From Cytobacillus praedii (GTDB lineage Bacteria; Bacillota; Bacilli; Bacillales; Cytobacillaceae), in NCBI RefSeq assembly GCF_001439605.1, contig NZ_LMBX01000016.1, positions 64,554 through 128,553 on the forward strand: a stretch of 64,000 nt of DNA, written 5' to 3'. The translations under genes were made by a program, and so were the position numbers. The notes beneath the pieces were generated by a model. The model was not told the DNA's origin, ran no database searches, and saw only the letters and a program-made list of their open reading frames with translations. Shown piece by piece: positions 9,352-19,112 of the stretch (position 1 is its first letter; every line of letters begins with the position of its first letter).

Positions 9352-9592
9352 CTGTCTAGCGCAAGCTGCCAGCCCCGCAGTACAGGACGTTCTCGTGTCG
9401 ACTATCCGACTGGATAAGGAAAGCTTCAGCAGCGACACATCGCATGATCAAAAGCGAAGCTTTTGGGAGGACGTCACGCATTTGTCGACCTCGAGGTCAC
9501 AAGACAACTCTCTCGCAAAAGGTAAAGAATACTTTTCTGTGGGAGAATTGTGTTGTGGGACTGAAGGGTGAGCAAGGCGCTTGCGCTTTTCT
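9352..9592 (+). repeat. Modular intergenic repeat, copy 1 (family A)
   Basis: The segment runs from TGTCTAGCGCAAGCTGCCAG to GCAAGGCGCTTGCGCTTTTC. It shares blocks with copies at 13081 and 22057: a TGTC(T/C)AGC end, GTACAGGACGT, TGTCGAC, CTCGAGGTCA and a terminal GC-rich block. It lies between buk and lpdV inside the bkd operon and is more GC-rich than its surroundings. No transposase or clear target-site duplication is visible. I recall similar elements scattered in many Bacillaceae genomes. Confidence 0.7.
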
Positions 9593-9609
9593 GATTAGGA
9601 GGAAATATT

Positions 9610-11028
9610 GTGGCAGAAGAATATGATTTGGTCATTCTTGGTGGAGGAACTGGCGGATATGTAGCAGCTATCCGTGCTTCTCAACTTGGATTAAAAACTG
9701 CATTGGTAGAAAAAGGAAAACTTGGTGGTACATGCTTACATAAGGGATGTATTCCAAGTAAAGCATTACTTCGCAGTGCAGAAGTATATGCACAAACAAA
9801 GCATAGTGAAGACTTTGGTGTTATCACAAGTGATGTTTCTGTGAACTTTGGTAAAGTTCAAGAGCGAAAAGGCAAAATCGTTGATCAGCTTCATAAAGGT
9901 GTTCAGCACTTAATGAAGCAAGGAAAAATTGACGTATTTGAAGGAATGGGACGTATTTTAGGTCCTTCAATCTTCTCTCCAATGCCAGGAACAATTTCTG
10001 TTGAAATGAACAACGGAGAAGAAAATGCTATGCTAGTTCCTAAAAATGTCATCGTTGCAACTGGCTCACGTCCACGTACATTGCCTGGACTTGAGATTGG
10101 CGGTAATGTAATGACATCTGATGAAGCTTTAGCAATGGAAGAAATTCCAAAGTCAATCATTATTGTTGGCGGCGGCGTTATCGGTATTGAGTGGGCTTCA
10201 ATGCTATCAGATTTCGGAGCAGAAGTTACTGTTATCGAATATTCAGATCGTATTATCCCAACAGAAGATAAAGAAATCTCAAAAGAAATGCAGCGCCTGA
10301 TGAAGAAAAAGGGTGTAAACATCGTAACAAGTGCAAAAGTTCTTCCTGAAACATTAAAACAAGGGAATACTGTTTCAATTTCTGCAGAAGTTAAAGGCGA
10401 ACAAAAAGAATTTACAGCTGAGAAAATTCTTGTATCTGTTGGACGTCAAGCGAACGTAGAAGGCATCGGTCTTGAAAATACAGATATCCAAGTAGAAAAA
10501 GGCTATATCGTTGCAAATGAATATTTTCAAACAAAAGAATCTCATATTTATGCGATCGGTGATGTAATCGGCGGCTTACAGCTTGCACACGTTGCTTCAC
10601 ATGAAGGTATCGTTGCAGTTGAACATATCGCTGGTGAAAATCCATCTCCAATCGACTATGATCTTGTTTCTAAATGCATCTACAGTTCTCCTGAAGCGGC
10701 AAGTGTTGGGATAACTGAAGATCAAGCAAAAGAAAAAGGATTTAAAGTGAAAACTGGGAAGTTTTCTTTTAAAGGAATCGGAAAAGCACTTGTATTTGGT
10801 GAATCTGATGGTTTCGTGAAAATTGTTGCCGATGAAGAAACAAATGATATTCTTGGCGTGCATATGATTGGTCCACACGTAACAGACATGATTTCTGAAG
10901 CTGGACTTGCTAAAGTACTTGATGCAACACCTTGGGAAGTTGCTCATACAATTCATCCGCACCCAACACTATCAGAAGCAATCGGTGAAGCAGCTCTAGC
11001 TGTGGATGGAAAAGCTATTCATGGATAA
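9610..11028 (+). CDS. lpdV: Dihydrolipoyl dehydrogenase (E3) of the branched-chain complex
   Basis: FAD- and NAD-dependent reoxidation of dihydrolipoamide on the BkdB E2 core. The 472 residues carry the FAD-binding GGGTGGYVAA (11-20), the redox pair Cys42/Cys47 in GGTCLHKGCIPSK, the NAD motif GGGVIGIEWAS, and the C-terminal interface His-Glu region IHPHPTLSEA. GTG9610 follows AGGAGGAAATATT. It is a dedicated E3 within the bkd operon, as in B. subtilis. A 10-bp hairpin separates it from bkdAA. Confidence 0.97.
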   Translation: MAEEYDLVILGGGTGGYVAAIRASQLGLKTALVEKGKLGGTCLHKGCIPSKALLRSAEVYAQTKHSEDFGVITSDVSVNFGKVQERKGKIVDQLHKGVQHLMKQGKIDVFEGMGRILGPSIFSPMPGTISVEMNNGEENAMLVPKNVIVATGSRPRTLPGLEIGGNVMTSDEALAMEEIPKSIIIVGGGVIGIEWASMLSDFGAEVTVIEYSDRIIPTEDKEISKEMQRLMKKKGVNIVTSAKVLPETLKQGNTVSISAEVKGEQKEFTAEKILVSVGRQANVEGIGLENTDIQVEKGYIVANEYFQTKESHIYAIGDVIGGLQLAHVASHEGIVAVEHIAGENPSPIDYDLVSKCIYSSPEAASVGITEDQAKEKGFKVKTGKFSFKGIGKALVFGESDGFVKIVADEETNDILGVHMIGPHVTDMISEAGLAKVLDATPWEVAHTIHPHPTLSEAIGEAALAVDGKAIHG

Positions 11029-11034
11029 AAATAT

Positions 11035-11057
11035 AGAGAGCTAAATATTAGCTCTCT
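11035..11057 (+). other. Intercistronic hairpin between lpdV and bkdAA
   Basis: AGAGAGCTAA and TTAGCTCTCT are perfectly complementary around an ATA loop, with no T-run. It probably marks a processing or stability boundary in the operon mRNA. Confidence 0.55.
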
Positions 11058-11085
11058 AGTACATATTTATTTAGGAGGTTACAAA

Positions 11086-12081
11086 ATGGCTAAAAAAAAT
11101 CGTCATAAAGATTTAGGATTAAGTGATGAGAAAGTATTAGAAATGTATGAAATGATGCTTTTATCACGTCGTATTGATGAGCGTATGTGGCTATTAAACC
11201 GCGCTGGTAAAATTCCATTTGTTATTTCATGTCAAGGTCAAGAGGCAGCACAAATTGGTGCAGCGTATGCGCTTGATAAAGAGAAGGATTATGTTCTTCC
11301 ATACTACCGCGACATGGGTGTTGTATTAACTTTTGGTATGACTGCAAGAGACTTAATGCTTTCTGCATTCGCTAAAGCAGAAGATCCAAACTCAGGCGGC
11401 CGTCAAATGCCAGGACACTTTGGTCAAAAGAAAAATCGCATCGTAACAGGTTCTTCTCCAGTTACTACGCAAGTTCCACACGCAGTTGGTATTGCTTTAG
11501 CTGGAAAAATGGAAGGAAAAGACTTAGTAACTTTTGTAACATTTGGTGAAGGTTCTTCTAACCAAGGAGACTTTCATGAAGGTGCAAACTTTGCTGGAGT
11601 TCACAAGCTTCCTGTTATTTTCATGTGTGAAAATAACAAGTATGCGATCTCAATTCCAATTGAAAAACAATTAGCATGTGAAAAAGTTTCTGATCGTGCA
11701 ATTGGTTACGGTATGCCAGGGGTTACTGTAGACGGAAATGATCCACTTGAAGTATATAAAGCAGTTAAAGAAGCAGCTGATAGAGGCCGCCGTGGTGAAG
11801 GTCCATCACTTGTTGAAACGGTATCTTACCGCTTAACTCCACACTCTTCTGATGATGATGATCGTCCATATCGTTCACGTGAAGAAGTTGAAGAAGCAAA
11901 ATCGAAAGATTCTATTATTACTTTCGCTGCTTACTTAAAAGAAAATGGCATCTTAAATGATGAAAAAGAAAAAGAAATGAACGATCGTATTATGGCAATC
12001 GTTAATGATGCAACAGATTATGCTGAAAATGCTCCATATGCTGATGCAGAACATGCATTGAAATACGTATACGCAGAATAG
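11086..12081 (+). CDS. bkdAA: Branched-chain 2-oxoacid dehydrogenase E1 alpha
   Basis: Thiamine-diphosphate-dependent decarboxylation of branched-chain 2-oxoacids, as an alpha2beta2 E1 with BkdAB. The 331 residues show the ThDP/Mg motif beginning GEGSSNQGDF and ending ENNKYAIS, and the phosphorylation-loop-like segment YRLTPHSSDDDDRPYR typical of branched-chain E1 alpha. TTAGGAGGT precedes the ATG. The start of bkdAB lies 15 nt after its stop. Confidence 0.96.
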   Translation: MAKKNRHKDLGLSDEKVLEMYEMMLLSRRIDERMWLLNRAGKIPFVISCQGQEAAQIGAAYALDKEKDYVLPYYRDMGVVLTFGMTARDLMLSAFAKAEDPNSGGRQMPGHFGQKKNRIVTGSSPVTTQVPHAVGIALAGKMEGKDLVTFVTFGEGSSNQGDFHEGANFAGVHKLPVIFMCENNKYAISIPIEKQLACEKVSDRAIGYGMPGVTVDGNDPLEVYKAVKEAADRGRRGEGPSLVETVSYRLTPHSSDDDDRPYRSREEVEEAKSKDSIITFAAYLKENGILNDEKEKEMNDRIMAIVNDATDYAENAPYADAEHALKYVYAE

Positions 12082-12096
12082 TAAGGGGGAACAAAC

Positions 12097-13080
12097 ATGG
12101 CTGTAATTTCATATATTGACGCGGTAACAATGGCAATCCGCGAAGAAATGGAAAGAGATCCAAAGGTTTTTGTTTTAGGTGAAGATGTTGGCTTAAAGGG
12201 TGGAGTTTTTAAAGCTACCAATGGTTTATATGATAAATTTGGTGAAGACCGCGTACTTGATACACCACTTGCAGAATCTGCAATTGCTGGTGTAGGTGTT
12301 GGAGCAGCAATGTACGGAATGCGTCCAATCGCAGAAATGCAATTTGCTGATTTCATTATGCCTGCTGTAAACCAAATTATTTCTGAAGCAGCAAAAGTAC
12401 GTTACCGTTCAAATAATGATTGGACTTGTCCAATGGTTATTCGTGCACCATATGGCGGCGGCGTTCACGGTGCATTATATCACTCTCAATCTGTTGAGGC
12501 TGTTTTTGCAAACCAACCTGGTTTAAAAATTGTTATGCCTTCTACTCCATATGATGTAAAAGGATTACTTAAAGCGGCAATCCGTGACGAAGATCCCGTT
12601 CTATTCTTCGAACACAAGCGTGCATACCGTCTAATCAAAGGCGAAGTTCCTGATGATGATTATGTATTGCCAATTGGTAAAGCTGATGTGAAGCGTGAAG
12701 GTGAAGACTTAACAATCATCACTTACGGTCTATGTGTACATTTTGCACTTCAAGCTGCTGAAAAGTTAGCAAAAGATGGTATTTCTGTACATGTACTTGA
12801 TTTAAGAACGGTTTACCCGCTTGATAAAGAAGCTATCATCGAAGCTGCTTCAAAAACAGGTAAAGTATTACTATTAACTGAGGATACAAAAGAAGGAAGC
12901 ATCATGGGTGAAGTAGCAGCAATCATTGCTGAAAACTGCCTATTTGATCTGGATGCACCGATTATGCGTCTTGCTGGACCTGATGTTCCTGCAATGCCAT
13001 ACGCTCCTACTATGGAGAAATTCTTTATGGTTAACCCAGATAAAGTAGAAAAAGCAGCACGAGAATTAGCTGAGTACTAA
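12097..13080 (+). CDS. bkdAB: Branched-chain 2-oxoacid dehydrogenase E1 beta
   Basis: Partner of BkdAA in the E1 heterotetramer; completes the ThDP site. The 327-residue protein has transketolase-type pyrimidine-binding and C-terminal domains, with conserved segments VFVLGEDVGLKGGVFKAT and RAPYGGGVHGALYHSQS. TAAGGGGG precedes the ATG. Its stop is followed at once by a family A repeat that separates it from bkdB by 307 bp. Confidence 0.96.
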   Translation: MAVISYIDAVTMAIREEMERDPKVFVLGEDVGLKGGVFKATNGLYDKFGEDRVLDTPLAESAIAGVGVGAAMYGMRPIAEMQFADFIMPAVNQIISEAAKVRYRSNNDWTCPMVIRAPYGGGVHGALYHSQSVEAVFANQPGLKIVMPSTPYDVKGLLKAAIRDEDPVLFFEHKRAYRLIKGEVPDDDYVLPIGKADVKREGEDLTIITYGLCVHFALQAAEKLAKDGISVHVLDLRTVYPLDKEAIIEAASKTGKVLLLTEDTKEGSIMGEVAAIIAENCLFDLDAPIMRLAGPDVPAMPYAPTMEKFFMVNPDKVEKAARELAEY

Positions 13081-13262
13081 AAGCGAAGGCGACTGTACAG
13101 CCCCGACAAGCATAAGTCAGTCAGCTGTTGGGAAGTGATTTTCTTCCCATCGGCTGAATGGCTTATGACCTCGAGGTCGACAAAAACGCGACGTCCTGTC
13201 GCATTGTCGACACTAGTACGTCCTGTACGTCGGGGCTAGGAGCCGCAGCTGGACAAAAGAAA
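13081..13262 (-). repeat. Modular intergenic repeat, copy 2 (family A, inverted)
   Basis: On the minus strand it reads TTGTCCAGCTGCGGCTCCTA, then GTACAGGACGT, TGTCGAC, CTCGAGGTCATAAGCCA, a variable hairpin, and CTTATGCTTGTCGGGGCTGT. These are the same blocks as in copies 1 and 3. It sits between bkdAB and bkdB without removing the ribosome binding site of bkdB. Confidence 0.7.
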
Positions 13263-13387
13263 AGCTTAGGCGGTTGTACAGGACTTTAGTTCATGAACAA
13301 CTGTTGTTTGACTTTTGCTAGAAATTTAAAACAGATCTTAGATAAATGGCAACTAGAAATAAAAATGCTTGAAGGAGGTCAATTCCA

Positions 13388-14707
13388 TTGGCTATCGAAC
13401 AAATTAAAATGCCCCAGCTTGGGGAAAGTGTAACAGAAGGTACAATCAATCAATGGTTAGTTTCTGTTGGTGATAAAGTAAGTAAATATGATCCACTTGC
13501 AGAAGTAACAACAGACAAAGTAAATTCTGAAGTTCCATCTTCTTTTGATGGTGTTATTAAAGAATTGATTGCTCAAGAAGGAGAAACGTATGAAGTTGGT
13601 GCAGTAATCCTTACTATCGAAACAGAAGGCGGCGGTTCAGCAGCTCCTGAAGCTCCAGCAGCACTAGCGGCTGAGGCTCCTGCAACACCTGCTGCTAGCA
13701 CTCCTGCTCCAGCAGCAGCAGCTCCAGTTGCAAAAACTGACAATGGCGGCGCACGTTATTCACCAGCAGTTCTTAAGCTTTCTCAAGAGCACGGAATTGA
13801 CTTAAGCCAAGTAACTGGCACTGGTGCTGGCGGCCGTATTACTCGTAAAGACTTAAATGCATTAATCGAGTCTGGCAATATTCCTAAAGCAGGCGCTGCA
13901 CCAGTTGCACCTGTTCAAGAAACTGCACCAGCAGCTGCAGCAGCTCCAGCTCCACAAGCTGCGGCACCTAAAGCAGCAGCGGCTACAAATGTACCAGTTG
14001 TACCTGGTGATATTGAAATTCCAGTATCTGGCGTTCGTAAAGCAATCGCAGCAAACATGCTTAAGAGCAAGCACGAAGCTCCACATGCATGGACAATGAT
14101 TGAAGTGGATGTGACAAATCTAATGAGTTTCCGTAACTCATTAAAAGCTGACTTCAAGAAGAAGGAAGGCTTCAACCTTACACCATTTGCTTTCTTCGTA
14201 AAAGCAGTTGCTCAAGCGCTTAAAGAGTTCCCTATGATCAACTCTATGTGGGCTGGCGACAAAATTGTTCAAAAGAAGGATATCAACCTATCAATCGCAG
14301 TTGCTACTGAAGATGCATTATACGTTCCAGTAATCAAAAATGCTGATGAAAAAACAATCAAAGGCATTGCTCGTGAAATCGGTGAGCTTGCTGGTAAAGT
14401 ACGTTCAGGTAAATTATCTGGAGCAGATATGTCTGGTGGTACGTTCACAGTAAATAACACTGGTTCATTCGGTTCTATCCAATCAAACGGTATCATCAAC
14501 CATCCACAAGCTGCAATTTTACAAGTTGAATCAATCGTAAAACGCGCAGTTGTTATGGATAACGGAATGATCGCTGTTCGCGACATGGTGAACCTATGTA
14601 TGTCACTTGACCACCGCGTTTTAGATGGACTTGTATGCGGTAACTTCTTAAAACGTGTGAAAGAAATCCTTGAAAACACTTCTAAAGAAAATACATCTGT
14701 TTATTAA
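13388..14707 (+). CDS. bkdB: Lipoamide acyltransferase E2 of the branched-chain complex
   Basis: Core of the complex: accepts the acyl group from E1 on lipoate and transfers it to CoA. The 439-residue protein has one lipoyl domain with Lys44 in EVTTDKVNSE, an Ala/Pro-rich linker, an E3/E1-binding domain (about 122-157, SPAVLKLSQEHGIDLSQVTG), a second Ala/Pro linker, and the catalytic domain ending with His409 in DHRVLDG. TTG13388 after GAAGGAGGTC is the supported start. It is the last gene of the operon, followed by a terminator. Confidence 0.96.
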   Translation: MAIEQIKMPQLGESVTEGTINQWLVSVGDKVSKYDPLAEVTTDKVNSEVPSSFDGVIKELIAQEGETYEVGAVILTIETEGGGSAAPEAPAALAAEAPATPAASTPAPAAAAPVAKTDNGGARYSPAVLKLSQEHGIDLSQVTGTGAGGRITRKDLNALIESGNIPKAGAAPVAPVQETAPAAAAAPAPQAAAPKAAAATNVPVVPGDIEIPVSGVRKAIAANMLKSKHEAPHAWTMIEVDVTNLMSFRNSLKADFKKKEGFNLTPFAFFVKAVAQALKEFPMINSMWAGDKIVQKKDINLSIAVATEDALYVPVIKNADEKTIKGIAREIGELAGKVRSGKLSGADMSGGTFTVNNTGSFGSIQSNGIINHPQAAILQVESIVKRAVVMDNGMIAVRDMVNLCMSLDHRVLDGLVCGNFLKRVKEILENTSKENTSVY

Positions 14708-14714
14708 TATTATG

Positions 14715-14755
14715 AAAAAGATTCGCTGCAATTATTGTAGCGGGTCTTTTTTATT
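14715..14755 (+). terminator. Terminator of the bkd operon
   Basis: AAGATTCGCTGCAA and TTGTAGCGGGTCTT form an imperfect stem with G-U pairs, followed by TTTTTTATTTT. Confidence 0.75.
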
Positions 14756-14760
14756 TTGAA

Positions 14761-15096
14761 ATAACTTATAGCCCCAAAGGGTTAATAGCGGAAGAGCTAT
14801 CTTTACTCTAATAAGAAAATGATGGTTTCACCTATTTAGTTCGGACAGTAAGTTAGTTTTTAAAAGAATGGACTACATTTAGATGGGCACAAAACAGTAT
14901 ATAAACAGAATCGCTGCAGCGCAGAGGAATAAATTCTAAAGGAATCAGGAAACTTGATGCCTAATCATGAATTGCTTGTTTTTCGTATGTATATTAAAAT
15001 AATAACGTAATGACAATTTTGAATTTTAATTTAATTTTGCTGGAGAATCCGAATTGCAGGTAAGGGGGGAAAGCTGTCTATTTTCGGGCAGTCTAG
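14761..15096 (+). other. Gene-free leader region upstream of mutA
   Basis: About 340 bp without a convincing gene. TTGCTT (14972-14977), 17 bp, TAAAAT (14995-15000) is a weak sigma-A promoter candidate. Near its end, GGGGGGA (15064-15070) is followed by a small hairpin (CTGTC 15074-15078 with GGCAG 15087-15091) and then the mutA ATG. Folding would bring this Shine-Dalgarno to about 8 nt from the start. Confidence 0.4.
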
Positions 15097-16926
15097 ATGA
15101 CATTAAATAAGATGATTAATGAAACTTTTGAAACGTATACACTGGAGAATTGGGAGAAAAAATCAGAAGAATCATTAAAGGGTAAATCCATTGCTTCCTT
15201 ATCCAAAAATACATATGAAAACATTCTTTTGAAACCGCTTTATTCAAAAGAGGATTTGAAATTAAACAGTACTGGGCAGTTTCCAGGACAAACTGATTTT
15301 AGAAGAGGGGCAGATCCTGCAGGCTATCTAACCAGTCCTTGGAAGGTGGCGCAAAGGATTGATGCCGAGAATGGAGAAGAATTACGAAAAAAACTGCATG
15401 CGTCTTTTGAAAGAGGGCAAACGGCTATTTCCTTTCAGTTAGACGAGGACATTGTAAAGGATTTTGTGAAGATTATAGATGGCATCTATGCAACATTCGC
15501 CTTTAGTATCGAAGCAGGCAAGGATCAAGCAGATGTTTTAGAAAAATTATCTGATTTAGCTGATTGTGACAAAGTTTCAGGCTATATTGGCAGGGATCTC
15601 TTACAAATAGCATCTAATGATGGGCTCAAACAGGAATATGATAAATGGTCCGAAATGATCCAGTCATTCGATAAGAGAATGCCCAATTTGCGTACAATCC
15701 TAGTGGATACTAGTGTATATCATAAAGCAGGTGCAAATGCTATTCAGGAGTTAGCTGCCGCTCTTTCTACTGGAGTTCAACATATTCAGGAGCTTCTTGA
15801 AAGAGGGATGCCCATAGAGAAAATTTTATCAAAAATGGTTTTTAAATTTTCCATTGGCACAAACTTCTTTATGGAGGTGGCAAAGCTTCGTGCAGCAAGA
15901 GTTCTATGGAGCAAGATAGCAGAAGCATACGGAGCAAACGCGGAAGAACAAAAGATGGTGATTTCAGCTGAAACGTCCCCTTTTACAAAAACAGCTTATG
16001 ACCCATATGTAAATTTGTTGAGGGCCGGAAATGAAGCTTTTGCAGGTGTACTAGGCGGAGTTCAATTTCTACATGTAAGCCCATTTAATGAGCCAGAAGG
16101 AAAAACAACCCCCTTTTCTGATCGAATTGCACGAAATACTCAGCTTATTTTAAAAGAAGAAGCCCATTTAAAGAATATTGTCGATCCAGCAGGCGGTTCA
16201 TGGTATGTGGAGAATCTGACAAATGAACTTGCTGAAAAGGCTTGGGCATTATTTCTGAAGATTGAAGAGAAGGACGGAATGGCTTCAGTATTGAAAACAG
16301 GATGGATTCAAGAACAAATTGCCGAGGTAATGAAGAAGAGAAACGAAGATCTCTTCAAGCGTAAACAAAGTATGATCGGAACGAATATTTATGCTAATCT
16401 TAACGATCACCCATTGCAGAATGTAATGGAAAGCTTAGAAGCCAATCATGCATTGCCACATAATCGTTTATCAGAACCATTTGAAAAATTACGCAGGGCA
16501 GCTCAAAGGCTAGTGCAATCAGGCAGCGAACCAAAGGCTGGACTTATTTGTATCGGTGAGTTAAAGGAGCATAAAGCTCGAGCAGATTTCATGACAGGCT
16601 TTCTGGCACCTGGCGGGATTAAAACGGATGCTAGCACAAATATTGATCATCCGAAATCCGCTTTACAATTCATTCAGGAATCCAATTTGCACCATTATGT
16701 CTTGTGTGGAACGGACAAGCAATATGATGAGTTAGCGCTGGAGCTTGTCCACTCAATAAAGGAAAATTATCCGGATGTACGGCTATACTTAGCGGGACTT
16801 CCTGAGGAAAGCAAACAAGCAGCATTCCAGCAGGCGGGAATCGAGCAATTTATTTATGCGAAAAGCAATTGTTATGAAATATTAACTTCCTTGCTTAGTG
16901 AAATGGAGGCGGAAGTCAATGAGTAA
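15097..16926 (+). CDS. mutA: Methylmalonyl-CoA mutase small (beta) subunit
   Basis: Non-catalytic partner of the B12-dependent mutase that interconverts methylmalonyl-CoA and succinyl-CoA. The 609 residues match the mutase TIM-barrel domain (for example [21 protein letters not shown] and a [10 protein letters not shown] segment) with a degenerate C-terminal cobalamin-like domain that lacks DxHxxG. The ATG is forced by an in-frame TAG just before it; the only good SD is 26 nt upstream across a hairpin. Its end overlaps the start of mutB, indicating translational coupling. Confidence 0.9.
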   Translation: MTLNKMINETFETYTLENWEKKSEESLKGKSIASLSKNTYENILLKPLYSKEDLKLNSTGQFPGQTDFRRGADPAGYLTSPWKVAQRIDAENGEELRKKLHASFERGQTAISFQLDEDIVKDFVKIIDGIYATFAFSIEAGKDQADVLEKLSDLADCDKVSGYIGRDLLQIASNDGLKQEYDKWSEMIQSFDKRMPNLRTILVDTSVYHKAGANAIQELAAALSTGVQHIQELLERGMPIEKILSKMVFKFSIGTNFFMEVAKLRAARVLWSKIAEAYGANAEEQKMVISAETSPFTKTAYDPYVNLLRAGNEAFAGVLGGVQFLHVSPFNEPEGKTTPFSDRIARNTQLILKEEAHLKNIVDPAGGSWYVENLTNELAEKAWALFLKIEEKDGMASVLKTGWIQEQIAEVMKKRNEDLFKRKQSMIGTNIYANLNDHPLQNVMESLEANHALPHNRLSEPFEKLRRAAQRLVQSGSEPKAGLICIGELKEHKARADFMTGFLAPGGIKTDASTNIDHPKSALQFIQESNLHHYVLCGTDKQYDELALELVHSIKENYPDVRLYLAGLPEESKQAAFQQAGIEQFIYAKSNCYEILTSLLSEMEAEVNE

Positions 16927-19111
16927 AAAACCTGATTTTAATAAAATTTCGCTTTTTGACCATAAGCAAGCTTCAAAAGAAGAATGGAAAAAAATAGTAC
17001 AGGAAGAGTTACATGAATCAATAGATAATCTTCTATTTGAAACGTACGAACAAATTCATGTAAAGCCTCTTTATACAGAAGAAGATGTTAATACTCTCGA
17101 ACATCTTGACGGAAAACCAGGTCTTCCTCCTTATACTCGCGGGCCTTACCCGACTATGTATGTGAATAGACCGTGGACGGTCCGTCAGTATGCTGGGTTC
17201 TCAACCGCTGAAGAAAGCAATGCTTTTTATCGCCGCAATTTAGCAATGGGTCAGAAGGGCCTTTCAGTGGCCTTTGACCTTGCAACACACAGAGGCTATG
17301 ATTCTGACCATCCAAGAGTAGTAGGGGATGTTGGAAAAGCTGGTGTAGCAATCGACTCTGTTCTTGATATGAAAACACTTTTTGACGGGATTCCTTTGGA
17401 TCAAATGTCTGTCTCAATGACAATGAATGGAGCCGTACTACCCGTCATGGCCTTCTTTATTGTTACAGCAGAGGAACAAGGTGTGAGTCAGGAAAAACTT
17501 TCAGGCACGATCCAAAATGATATTTTGAAAGAGTACATGGTGCGTAATACGTACATTTATCCTCCGGAAATATCAATGAAAATTATTGCAGATATATTTG
17601 AATACACATCCAAATATATGCCTAAATTTAATAGCATCAGTATTTCTGGCTATCATATGCAAGAAGCAGGAGCACCAGCTGACATTGAATTAGCCTATAC
17701 ACTTGCTGACGGTCTAGAGTACGTAAGAACTGGACTCTCGGCAGGGATTGATATTGATTCATTTGCGCCGAGGCTCTCTTTCTTCTGGGCGATCGGGATG
17801 AACTACTTTATGGAAGTGGCAAAAATGCGTGCTGCCCGCTTTATCTGGGCAAAAATGATGAAAACATTTGAACCGAAAAATCCTAAGTCCATGGCATTAA
17901 GAACTCATTCCCAAACATCAGGCTGGAGTTTAACAGAGCAGGATCCATTTAACAATGTTACTAGGACGCTGATTGAAGCCCATGCAGCTGCGATGGGACA
18001 TACACAGTCCCTCCATACGAATGCACTTGATGAAGCAATTGCTTTGCCGACAGATTTTTCGGCACGTATTGCCCGAAATACACAGCTATTTCTGCAGGAA
18101 GAAACGGGAATTACGAATGTGATTGATCCATGGGCGGGCTCATATTATGTAGAAGCATTAACAGATCAATTAATAAAGCGAGCTTGGGAGCATATTGAAG
18201 AGATTGAAAACCTTGGCGGGATGGCAAAAGCGATTGAAACTGGCTTGCCAAAGATGAAAATTGAAGAGGCAGCTGCCCGCAGACAAGCACAAATTGATTC
18301 TGGAAAAGAGACGATTATCGGTGTGAATAAATATCGCCTTGATCAAGAAGAACCAATTGAAATCCTTGATATTGATAACACGGCTGTTCGCTTAAAACAA
18401 ATTGAAAAGCTGGAGAATTTAAAAGCAGCACGTGATGAGGAGAAAGTTATAGAAGCACTTGAAGCAATAACGAAAGCTGTAGAAACAAGAGAAGGCAATC
18501 TACTTGATCTTTCTGTACAGGCAGCAAGAGTGCGTGCAACACTTGGAGAAATTTCATATGCCATTGAAAAGGTAGCTAATCGCCATAAGGCAATTATTCG
18601 CTCCATAAGCGGCGTGTATAGCTCAGCATTCTCAAATGAAGAAGAGATTACAGAAGTGAAGCTTATGACTGATGAATTTCTTGAAAATGAAGGAAGAAGA
18701 CCAAGGATTCTCGTAGCAAAAATGGGGCAGGATGGTCATGACCGAGGAGCTAAAGTCATTGCCACGGCATTCGCGGATTTAGGCTTTGACGTCGATATCG
18801 GCCCATTATTCCAAACACCGGAAGAAACGGCAAGACAAGCAGTAGAAAACGACGTCCATGTGATCGGTATGAGTTCACTTGCTGCAGGTCATAAAACTCT
18901 TCTTCCTCAGTTAATTGAAGAGCTTGCGAAGCTTGAAAGAGAGGACATCCTAGTTGTGATTGGCGGAGTGATTCCTGCACAGGATTATCAATTTCTTCTT
19001 GAAAATGGAGCTGCTGCAATTTTTGGACCTGGAACTATTATCCCAGTCGCTGCTCAAAAAGTAATTCGTGCCATCTATAACCGTCTTGGATATGAGGAAG
19101 TGTCACAGTAA
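16919..19111 (+). CDS. mutB: Methylmalonyl-CoA mutase large (alpha) subunit
   Basis: Catalytic adenosylcobalamin subunit: (R)-methylmalonyl-CoA to succinyl-CoA. The 730-residue protein begins at ATG16919, 9 nt after GGAGG inside the end of mutA. The N-terminal barrel has [20 protein letters not shown]. The C-terminal B12 domain has the cobalt-ligating Asp605-x-His607-xx-Gly610 ([10 protein letters not shown]), [12 protein letters not shown] and VIGGVIP. It links propionyl-CoA from isoleucine and valine breakdown to the TCA cycle, together with the epimerase and carboxyltransferase genes at 25.5-27.5 kb. Confidence 0.96.
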   Translation: MSKKPDFNKISLFDHKQASKEEWKKIVQEELHESIDNLLFETYEQIHVKPLYTEEDVNTLEHLDGKPGLPPYTRGPYPTMYVNRPWTVRQYAGFSTAEESNAFYRRNLAMGQKGLSVAFDLATHRGYDSDHPRVVGDVGKAGVAIDSVLDMKTLFDGIPLDQMSVSMTMNGAVLPVMAFFIVTAEEQGVSQEKLSGTIQNDILKEYMVRNTYIYPPEISMKIIADIFEYTSKYMPKFNSISISGYHMQEAGAPADIELAYTLADGLEYVRTGLSAGIDIDSFAPRLSFFWAIGMNYFMEVAKMRAARFIWAKMMKTFEPKNPKSMALRTHSQTSGWSLTEQDPFNNVTRTLIEAHAAAMGHTQSLHTNALDEAIALPTDFSARIARNTQLFLQEETGITNVIDPWAGSYYVEALTDQLIKRAWEHIEEIENLGGMAKAIETGLPKMKIEEAAARRQAQIDSGKETIIGVNKYRLDQEEPIEILDIDNTAVRLKQIEKLENLKAARDEEKVIEALEAITKAVETREGNLLDLSVQAARVRATLGEISYAIEKVANRHKAIIRSISGVYSSAFSNEEEITEVKLMTDEFLENEGRRPRILVAKMGQDGHDRGAKVIATAFADLGFDVDIGPLFQTPEETARQAVENDVHVIGMSSLAAGHKTLLPQLIEELAKLEREDILVVIGGVIPAQDYQFLLENGAAAIFGPGTIIPVAAQKVIRAIYNRLGYEEVSQ

Positions 19112-19112
19112 A

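Noticed and set aside
9444..9626. 60-residue open frame between buk and lpdV
   Set aside because: It lies within the intergenic repeat and overlaps the lpdV start; no SD and no protein-like sequence.
13862..14175. Open frames on both strands inside bkdB
   Set aside because: They arise from the Ala/Pro-rich linker codons and have no start signals.
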